Positions 57,581-64,000 of a DNA stretch of 64,000 nucleotides are shown one piece after another. The notes beneath the pieces were generated by a model. It saw nothing but the letters and a program-made list of their open reading frames with translations, was not told the origin of the DNA and made no database searches. This DNA is from Tetracentron sinense. Its lineage: Eukaryota > Streptophyta > Magnoliopsida > Trochodendrales > Trochodendraceae. The DNA lies in assembly GCA_015143295.1 (NCBI GenBank), contig CM026567.1:7892416-7956415 (forward strand), written 5' to 3'. The position numbers and the translations under genes are program-made. The first letter of the stretch is position 1. Each line of letters opens with the position of its first letter.

Positions 57581-57807
57581 ATTTGCTGTGATTTGATATC
57601 TTCACCTCCGTAACGGGAAACGGGAAAGAATTAAGGGCAATTGCTACCCACTCTCCTGCAATTGCACTTTCCCCTTTTTCAATGAAAAAGACTTAACGAT
57701 ATTTATCAAAAAATTATAATAATAACAACCACTCTCCACAAATATGTTTTTTTTAAGTGGGCTAACAAAATCAAAGAATAAAAGATAAAGGACCTTATTA
57801 CCTGCTT

Positions 57808-57850
57808 ACGTGGCAGAGAGTCGCAGGTGCAGTGGCAGGTGAAACGTGGC
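57808..57850. promoter_or_regulatory. Pair of ABRE-like ACGTGGC boxes upstream of the RING gene
   Basis: ACGTGGC at 57808-57814 and 57844-57850, 36 bp apart and 424-466 bp before the start codon. This is the core of abscisic-acid response elements bound by bZIP factors. The same pair is in the first unit (56021 and 56045), 24 bp apart. Function is inferred from the motif alone. Confidence 0.45.
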
Positions 57851-58055
57851 AGATACTGCTGCGTGTCAGTTACTCAAACAAAATATTCGCTTTTTTAATC
57901 CAACGCTAACTGCAGTAAATATACGCTGATATTCCGTAAAAGCCCCTACTACTTCGCTAATATTTCAGACATACCATACCCCAGTAGTACGACTCTGACT
58001 CTCTAAGTAGATGGGCATCTCAACAAAGCAAAACACCAAATCTCCTGATCCTCCT

Positions 58056-58063
58056 TTTAAATA
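58056..58063 (+). promoter_or_regulatory. TATA-like box of the RING gene
   Basis: TTTAAATA about 210 bp before the start codon, followed about 30 bp on by a CT-rich leader (58080-58110, TCTCTCTCT) as is common at plant transcription starts. The start site itself is inferred. Confidence 0.5.
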
Positions 58064-58161
58064 CTAATTCTCAGGTTCCTCTCTCTAAAACTCTGCTTTC
58101 TCTCTCTACGCCAAACCCTAAATAAACCCCATTCAGCCTCAGAAGTCAGAACCTCTATTGT

Positions 58162-58218
58162 ATGTTCTGTTCATCTCTTCGTTGCTCTCTTAGCCTCTCT
58201 CTCTCTTTATCCCTCTAA
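58162..58218 (+). CDS. Upstream ORF in the leader of the RING gene (18 codons)
   Basis: An ATG at 58162 opens a short frame ending at TAA 58216-58218, 55 bases before the main start. The peptide is MFCSS followed by Leu/Ser-rich residues. It lies in the inferred 5' leader and could lower translation of the main frame. It may be chance, because the leader is CT-rich. Confidence 0.35.
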   Translation: MFCSSLRCSLSLSLSLSL

Positions 58219-58273
58219 CCAAACCCTAGAAAAGTAACCAAAAATCACGCAGAATCAAAGATAGCCCATTTTC

Positions 58274-59477
58274 ATGGCGGTTGAAGCACGTCATCTGAAT
58301 CACTTTCCTTCTCAACTGATGGGAAACAGGTACTGTAAATCTCTCCTTTGTGGTTTTCTGTATCTGGGTTTTGTTCAATTTTCTCTTCTTCTTTCTTGGT
58401 TTTGCATTTCTTGTTCTGATTTTAATTGAATTTGCAGAGAAATCATGAACGCTATTGAAAGCAACACCAGTTTCTACAATACCCAGATGGGTTTCGGCAT
58501 TCCGTTATCTGGAACCACCGTTGAATCTGTACTCCCGTTCTATAATTCCGTTATGGACGATTCCGTTCCTGCAACGACGACGACAGTGAAAGCAGATAGC
58601 GGTCTCAGCTATAATCTCCCTGTTTCGAGAAAGCGTTCTAGAGATTCAATCAATTCCTTAAACGCTTTTCCTGGATCTCAGAAGGATTATCAATGCAGTT
58701 CTTTCTCTTTTCTTGGCGAAGACATTTCATTACAGATCCAACAGCAGCAATTGGAGATCGATCGACTCATTACCCAACATGTAATTACCAAATCTTTTCA
58801 CGTTTTCAATATCTGGGTATCTTTAGTTTTCTTTCAAATTTCTCTCTTTTTGAATATTTGAATATATGCTAAATGGGTATTCGAAATCTGTGGATTTACA
58901 GGCAGAGAAAGTAAGAACAGAGCTTGCAGAGCGTCGAAAACAGCATGCAAGACGGATTATCGCGGCGGTTGAAGAAGGAATAATGAAGAAATTGAAAGCA
59001 AAAGAAGAAGAAATCGAGAAAATCGGGAGATTGAATTGGGTTCTCGAAGAACGAGTGAAGAGTCTCTGTTTAGAGAACCAGTTATGGAGAGACTTAGCTC
59101 AAACAAACGAAGCAGCAGCGAACGCTCTTCGTAGCAACCTGGAGCAGATCTTAGCGCAGGTTAAGGACGAACGCCCCCGAGGCACACGGGAGAACGAGCC
59201 AACGGTGGACGACGCCGAGTCGTGCTGCGGCAGCAGCGACTTCGGAGAGGACGAGTTATGGTGCACGCTAGTGGAAACAGGAGAGAGAAAGTGGGTGAAG
59301 GATAAGAGGAGTAAAAGTAGTAACAGATGGTGCAGGAATTGTGGAAAGGAAGAGTCTTGCGTACTGTTGCTTCCGTGCAGGCATCTTTGCCTCTGCACCC
59401 TCTGTGGGTCCACCCTTCACACCTGCCCCGTCTGTAAATCTAACAAGAATGCTAGTGTCCATGTTAACTTGTCTTGA
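58274..59477 (+). CDS. BOI-related RING-type E3 ubiquitin ligase, three exons
   Basis: Exons 58274-58329, 58438-58780 and 58902-59477 join through GT-AG introns to 324 residues, the usual size for BOI/BRG (SBP1-like) proteins. The start MAVEARHLNHFPSQL is the family's conserved beginning. Residues 83-88 (RKRSRD) look like a nuclear signal. Residues about 118-217 form a coiled coil ending in the WRD-type block (W195, RDLAQTNEAAANALR). The C-terminal C3HC4 RING is complete: C277, C280, C292, H294, C298, C301, C308 and C311, ending VHVNLS. Such proteins transfer ubiquitin; in Arabidopsis BOI restrains cell death and acts with DELLA proteins. Closest relative looks like BRG3 or BRG2, not certain. 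Keeping intron 2 would end the protein at 58861 without the RING. Confidence 0.93.
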
Positions 59478-60558
59478 AAAAAAAAAAAAAAAAAAAACTA
59501 GAAAATTAGAAACTGAAAACCATTTTGTTATATATATATATATTTTTGGATTTGTGTTCCGAAATTTCCTTCTTTTGTAAAATTGTTTTTTTTGGGAAGA
59601 TAATGTAGAGAGCACTCTGGCGTATTTTAGCACCGGAATTGCAATTCTGAAATGTTTTGATTTAATTGAGTTCGGATGGGTAACAGCATTTACTCTTGCC
59701 CCTTGAGTATGAAAAAATGAGGGTCTCACTCATAGTTGATGTGGTGGCCACCCTTATTGAATACCTTTATTAAATGCAGGAATCATTTTATTTCAGATAA
59801 AAGGGACAGCAGCAAGTGCTGTTACCCATCTTAACTCGATTTAATTTAGGAGGGGGAAAGGTTCATGTTGTTGTTGTTAATGCGGGAAAATAGAGATGTA
59901 GATAGTTGTTCGGGCACGTGTCCAGATATTGAGAGACACGGGACAAATACAAATATCGCTGTTTATAAGGGTCCCACCTCGTGTGTCCCGTACCGGAAAG
60001 CACGGCGTACTGCGGACACGAGAATCGGTGATGGAGAGAGTCCTGCCAAAAATTGCAAAAGAACAAATAAAGAAAAAGTCCACACATTATCTGGTACTCG
60101 TATATTAATATCGCGCTATCAATGCGTATTTTAGGCGAGAAAGAAAAAGAGAATCTGCAAAATATCGCGATATCTCGAAAGGCGTAATCTGAAGAAAGAA
60201 TCAAAGAAAAGCAAGCAACGGGAATTGTGGTATAATAATAATAAAAGGTGCAGTGGGCGTACGTTAGTGGCTGTGTCAGATAGTACGGCCAAAATAAGTA
60301 AAGAAATAGAAATAAAAGGTACTACTAAAATTAGGAGTAGTACTGGTAAAGTTAAAGAAGAGTGCCGACAAATGCGATAGGGAAAAGGTACCGAGACTTG
60401 AGCGCTTCTGGCGTCTTTTAGAAAGTACCCTTCAAGAAAAAGACAAAGCGCTATCTTCCGCGTGAATGCCCCACTGGCATTGGCCTTAACGTGCGTCTCA
60501 TAATCTCCTCTTTCGTACCTTTACGTGGGGCCACCCTGTTTCTGGTTCCGTTCCACAA
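59478..60558. other. 3' flank of the RING gene and intergenic DNA
   Basis: A run of about 20 A starts two bases after the stop codon, followed by a T/A-rich 3' untranslated stretch to about 59660. No standard AATAAA signal is clear. A G-box CACGTG is at 59915-59920. Open frames at 59863-60204 on both strands show no motif. No second gene is seen. Confidence 0.5.
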
Positions 60559-61020
60559 AGAGACCTGATTAACAGGTTTTATTCATAAAGCCGCCCCTCC
60601 AACTGCAAATAACTCAGGGTTAAATTTTCAAACTGTAATTAACTCGAGTTAGATTTTCTTAAACCAATGATTAATTTTTATTGAGAAATGCTAGCCCTAA
60701 TCTCAGTCAAACTTTATTCTCAGTCTCCACCAACCATTTGTCTATTCTTGATGAAAGAGAATGTTTTAACCACCATAATTGATTTGATAATGGATAGATG
60801 GTTGGTAAAGGTTGAGAGTAGAGTTTGACCTAGAATAGGGAAAGCACGCCTCATTTTTATTTATTTATCTATTCTAAAAACCAAGGGTAAATGAGTGAAA
60901 CTTAGGCATGAATGAATCTTAACCACAGTTAAATGTGATTATAAGAAGGACATGTGGCATGGAAAGGAGAGCTGAGACGCCCTTTCTTTCGTCACGGACT
61001 GAGGAGATTGTTATTTTTCT
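60559..61020. mobile_element. Hairpin-end MITE relative, interrupted by another MITE
   Basis: GCCGCCCCTCCAACTGCAAATAACTC on the left and AAATGTGATTATAAGAAGGACATGTGGCA, GACTGAGGAGATTGTTATTTTTC on the right match the family of 54542-54813 and 63371-63640. The Mutator-like MITE at 60683-60852 sits in its middle. Ends are approximate. Confidence 0.55.
60683..60852. mobile_element. Mutator-like MITE (170 bp), same family as 32087-32245
   Basis: Ends GAGAAATGCTAGCCCTAATCTC and, reversed, GAGGCGTGCTTTCCCTATTCTA. ATTTTTATT flanks both sides exactly (60674-60682 and 60853-60861), a 9-bp duplication. Confidence 0.85.
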
Positions 61021-62545
61021 TTTTTCCTAAATAGCAAGTTAGATTATTGAGCCTTCAAGGTGATGCAACTGAGGAGATGATTATTTTTCTTTTTTTCTAA
61101 AATAGAAGGCTAGATGGTTGAACTTTAAAAGTTAATATATCTTAACCACAATTAAATAGTGTTAAAAGTGACACATGTTGACCTATGCGACGGTGCCAAA
61201 TGAATTTCATTATCGAGAGCCAAACTGGGTGCCTATGCAAATGCAATATTGAGGAGCGTTTGGTGTGTATGCAACGCTTGTTGTATCACTTTTTTATTAT
61301 TTTATTTTGAAAGTGCAAGTTTATATGTAATTCTTCCTTTAATTTAATTATTAAAAAGTAAAGATTAAAATTGATGTGACATTAAAAAATATAAAACAAG
61401 CCGAATCAAATTGCGACTCTTTAGTGATTAGCCGTAGATGGTTAGGATTGAGGATTATATTTGAGAGTACTCATAAACCACTCATATTAAAATACTATGC
61501 ATGACACTTTTCTATGACATATTATAGCATGTTATTAATTGTTTGTAGTCTAAACTAGAAAATCTATTATTGCCAAGTTTGACTAAGTTTAGAAGTCTAA
61601 ATTTGGGGTTAACATTTCTCAAGCACTACTTAATCATCAATTTCGATGAGAGGAGAAGAGAACTATCAAGTAGAGGATGGAGTCGAATATCTCAGAATGC
61701 TTTGACCCTTTCTTAATTTCTAAAATAGTCATAAATAATCTTAATCACATTTAAGACTTACGAGCATTCTATTTAAGAGTAAAATAATATTTTTTACGTT
61801 TTTGATTATTTACAATAATGCCATAAAATCATTATCAGGAAAAACTTTTGAAACTAAGCACAAAAAGGTGAATAAAATTGGTTTGAAGCATTGCATGGAC
61901 AGTCGCCCTTGAAGATAATATGAGTAATTCGGTTTAATTCGACATGAAGGGCAGATTAGGAAGTAGAAGATGATAAGGTGAGCAGACTGTAATTTTGATA
62001 CTCATGATGTTTTGGTTGCCAGAGAAAAAATTGTAAAAATCAGAAAAAATAAAATAAAACTAAGAAAAGGCATAACTAAAAAATTGTACAAGTGAAAATA
62101 ATTTTTTCTTTTTTTCTCCCTGTTTTTGCCTATTTTCTTGATAAATAATATTGGATGCCGAGCTTGTGTTAAGTGTCGCATTGGTTAGATGTGTTTGTAC
62201 TCAGATTGGATCATTCTCATGAACCATCCACTTAAACATTTTCATCTTCATTAGTAGTATATTTGGAGTCGGCAACACAAGATCATAATTCATATCCATC
62301 TACATATAATTCGAGTTGGCAACATGAGTTCATATTTATTGTGCAGCTCTTTTAGACCCTTCAAACTTGACCCAATTCATTCCCTAATTATTTATTGGTT
62401 TTTCATATCAAACACCTTATGTCATCAGTGTGTGTGTGTTGTGACTCTGCGTTCTCTATGCTATTAAGCTATCAAAAAAAAAAAATCAACTCTCTTATTT
62501 TGTCACATAAAATTTCACACCCATCTTTTAGCTCATATGGTACCC
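61021..62545. other. Intergenic DNA, no gene recognised
   Basis: 61030-61235 holds arms of the fold-back MITE family (CTTAACCACAATTAAATAG, ACACATGTTGACCTATG). The rest is A/T-rich with no domain; a GT run is at 62430-62440 and an A run at 62474-62486. Confidence 0.5.
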
Positions 62546-62760
62546 AGGGGCGGAGACACATGGGGCCTAGGAGAGGGATAGAGCCAAGGAGGACAGGGCT
62601 ATAGCCTCCTAAACTTCTAAGAAAAAATATATTCTTACAAATGGTCACAAACATACCGATGGCTCATGAACTTGGCCCTAAAAAGAAAAAAAAATTTAGC
62701 GCTATGGCCCCGAATCCCCATTGTTAGGCCCCACTATAAGAGAATGGCACCATAAAGCAT
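62546..62760. mobile_element. hAT-like end, related to the element at 32587
   Basis: CAGGGGCGGAGACACATGGGGCC at 62548, and AGAGCCAAGGAGGACAGGGC then CCTCCTAAACTTCTAAGAAAAAA match the left end of the hAT element (AAAGCCAAGGAGGGGCC, CCCCCGTAAACTTTTGAAAAAA). The far end is not seen. Fragment or diverged copy. Confidence 0.45.
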
Positions 62761-63370
62761 GTGATAAATTTCTGATAGACGGTATACATATACGTTAATG
62801 GATGATGATGCATCAACCGAGACCGTTTGTTTCTCCTCAAACACGTGAATCCGATGCTAGTTTCTTTATTAAAGTTATAGCAGTTGTTTTCAAATAATTT
62901 GATTATTACGAAAATGCTTTTCATTGGACTAGTTTCGTATTTCTTTAGGAATCTTATCTAAAGCAAATAAACATTTACTTCACAAATATAGAATCAATCA
63001 ACCCTCGTTTTCTTTAATGGTAATGTTAGGTATATCTATTTATCTAAGTATTAGAGTCTATATATACGGTATAATGACGCAAGCCATACAGATATATTGG
63101 GATGCAATACGATGATACATGTTCTTCTAGCTTAAATGGCAAGGTGTACCCTTAATTGTGAGAGGTTCTTAGGGATGAAAGTTTTTCTCGGTCTTCAAAT
63201 CAAGTTTTAGAGATAAAAATTTTCTTGAATTATGTGACAACCTGATTTCCATTTACAATTTACTGAAGTTGATAAATAATGCCATGTAAAAAGAAAAAAT
63301 GAATAAAACATTCAATGGGTCATCCATACCATGAGACCTCCAACTAAAAAAAATAAAATAAAATAAACAA
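62761..63370. other. Intergenic DNA, possible SINE remnant
   Basis: At 63128-63200 TAGCTTAAATGGCAAGGTG could be an A box and GGTCTTCAAATCAAG a weak B box. No flanking duplication was found. No gene is seen. Confidence 0.35.
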
Positions 63371-63640
63371 TAGTTCGCTCCACTAAGGTAGGAGTAAACT
63401 ATTGCTCTGCTCTCACATAACCGCCCCTTCAACTTCCATTAACTTAGGTTAGATTTTTTTTAATCTTTTAGTTAATTATATTTTATTTTTCTTAAAAATC
63501 AAGGATAGATGGGTGAACCCAAAAGGTAGATGAATCTTTACCATAATTAAATGTGATTAAAATAGGAATATGTGGCAAGAAAAGGGGAGCCGAGATGCGC
63601 CTCCTCGGGTCACCGACCGAGGAGGTGATTATTTTCTAAT
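63371..63640. mobile_element. MITE with hairpin ends
   Basis: Left end AATAGTTCGCTCC-GGAGTAAACTATTG and right end CCTCCTCGGGTCACCGACCGAGGAGG can each fold, and the middle (CCCCTTCAACTTCCATTAACTTAGG, TAAATGTGATTAAAATAGG) matches 54542-54813. Flanks are A/T-rich so the duplication is unclear. Confidence 0.65.
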
Positions 63641-64000
63641 AAAAAAAAGACCCACACAAATAGTCAAACCAATTTGGCTGAAAAGCAGGTTGAGTTATCA
63701 ATTGATCGAATCTATGGTCTATATTTAAATCAGAAAAAATTCTATTGTCTATATTGATAACCCTTTATGAGTATTCTTTTATAGATATATGGTGATAATT
63801 GTAGGGATGATCTTTAGGCTTAGACACTTAAGGTCATAAACAAATTATGGCCGAGGCCCATGTACCAATCATGGAGGAGTGGCAAATCAGTACTAATCAG
63901 TGCGATCCCAATTGCGCAATGGTCGGTTGTGGAGTACACCACTTGGGTGGTACCATCGGATCCATCGACACCTCCCATGATGGTGGGCTCCACATCAAAC
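63641..64000. other. Right edge, no gene recognised
   Basis: The last 200 bp are less A/T-rich and hold an imperfect inverted pair (ATCATGGAGGAG near 63877 and CTCCCATGAT near 63973). It may be the start of another repeat outside the window. Confidence 0.35.

Larger units (their letters stand above)
56148..57946. repeat. 1.8-kb tandem duplication, second unit, next to the host gene
   Basis: Begins TAAATGGAGCTAATTAATAATACA and ends near GATATTCCGTAAAAGCCCCT, about 330 bp before the host gene start. It repeats all parts of the first unit, with small indels such as an extra GCAGTGGCAGGT near 57829. Confidence 0.9.

Noticed and set aside
58866-58901. ATG at 58866 as an alternative start of the RING protein
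   Set aside because: It lies in intron 2; the GT-AG splice at 58781/58901 keeps frame and restores the full family-length protein.
59099-59729. Minus-strand open frames opposite the RING exon
   Set aside because: Shadow frames of a GC-rich coding exon without any motif.
63128-63235. Possible third SINE
   Set aside because: Only weak A- and B-box matches and no flanking duplication were found.

Overview
The window looks like nuclear DNA of a flowering plant, most likely a eudicot. It is dominated by plant-type LTR retrotransposons (Tat/Ogre and Tekay-like Ty3/gypsy, SIRE-like and other Ty1/copia), MITEs and SINEs, and it holds one host gene with typical plant introns and a BOI/SBP1-type RING protein. 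The species cannot be named from this sequence alone. No bacterial, organellar, rRNA, tRNA or CRISPR features were seen.

Layout. (1) 1-13568: an old, heavily decayed Tat/Ogre-type gypsy element on the minus strand, with its 5' LTR at 10571-13568 and its other LTR left of the window. It is inserted in (2) a SIRE-like copia element on the plus strand (13569-28540) whose 3' LTR is 27142-28540. The extra, non-pol ORF of this copia element is split by (3) a complete-looking Tekay-type gypsy element (15420-25404, minus strand) with two 2.4-kb LTRs, tRNA-Met primer site, polypurine tract and a perfect 5-bp target duplication. (4) 28541-31367: unassigned DNA and a Tat-type LTR remnant with five hairpin repeats. 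(5) 31368-52730: three diverged copies (A, B, C) of a 4-kb segment, interrupted by a hAT element holding a 3-kb solo LTR, several MITEs and SINEs, and a copia fragment bracketed by two gypsy-type LTRs. (6) 52926-57946: DNA-transposon remnants, a SINE, and a recent 1.8-kb tandem duplication. (7) 58274-59477: the only host gene seen, a BOI-related RING E3 ubiquitin ligase in three exons, starting about 330 bp after the duplication. (8) 59478-64000: intergenic DNA with more MITEs and a hAT-like end.

How it fits together. Insertions into insertions give a relative order. The SIRE-like element is older than both the Tat and Tekay elements inside it. Copy A of the 4-kb repeat lacks a MITE shared by B and C, and C has two MITEs that B lacks. 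The 1.8-kb duplication beside the host gene already contained its MITEs and ABRE-like motifs when it was copied, so the gene's upstream region now carries those motifs twice.

The most unusual signal is in the LTRs. Several unrelated families here each carry a short array of 15-20-bp imperfect palindromes, different in sequence for each family, usually just upstream of a TATA box. The SIRE-like element has a second such array plus TATA box inside the element, just before its extra ORF, which suggests an internal promoter. No new host defence or enzymatic system was found.
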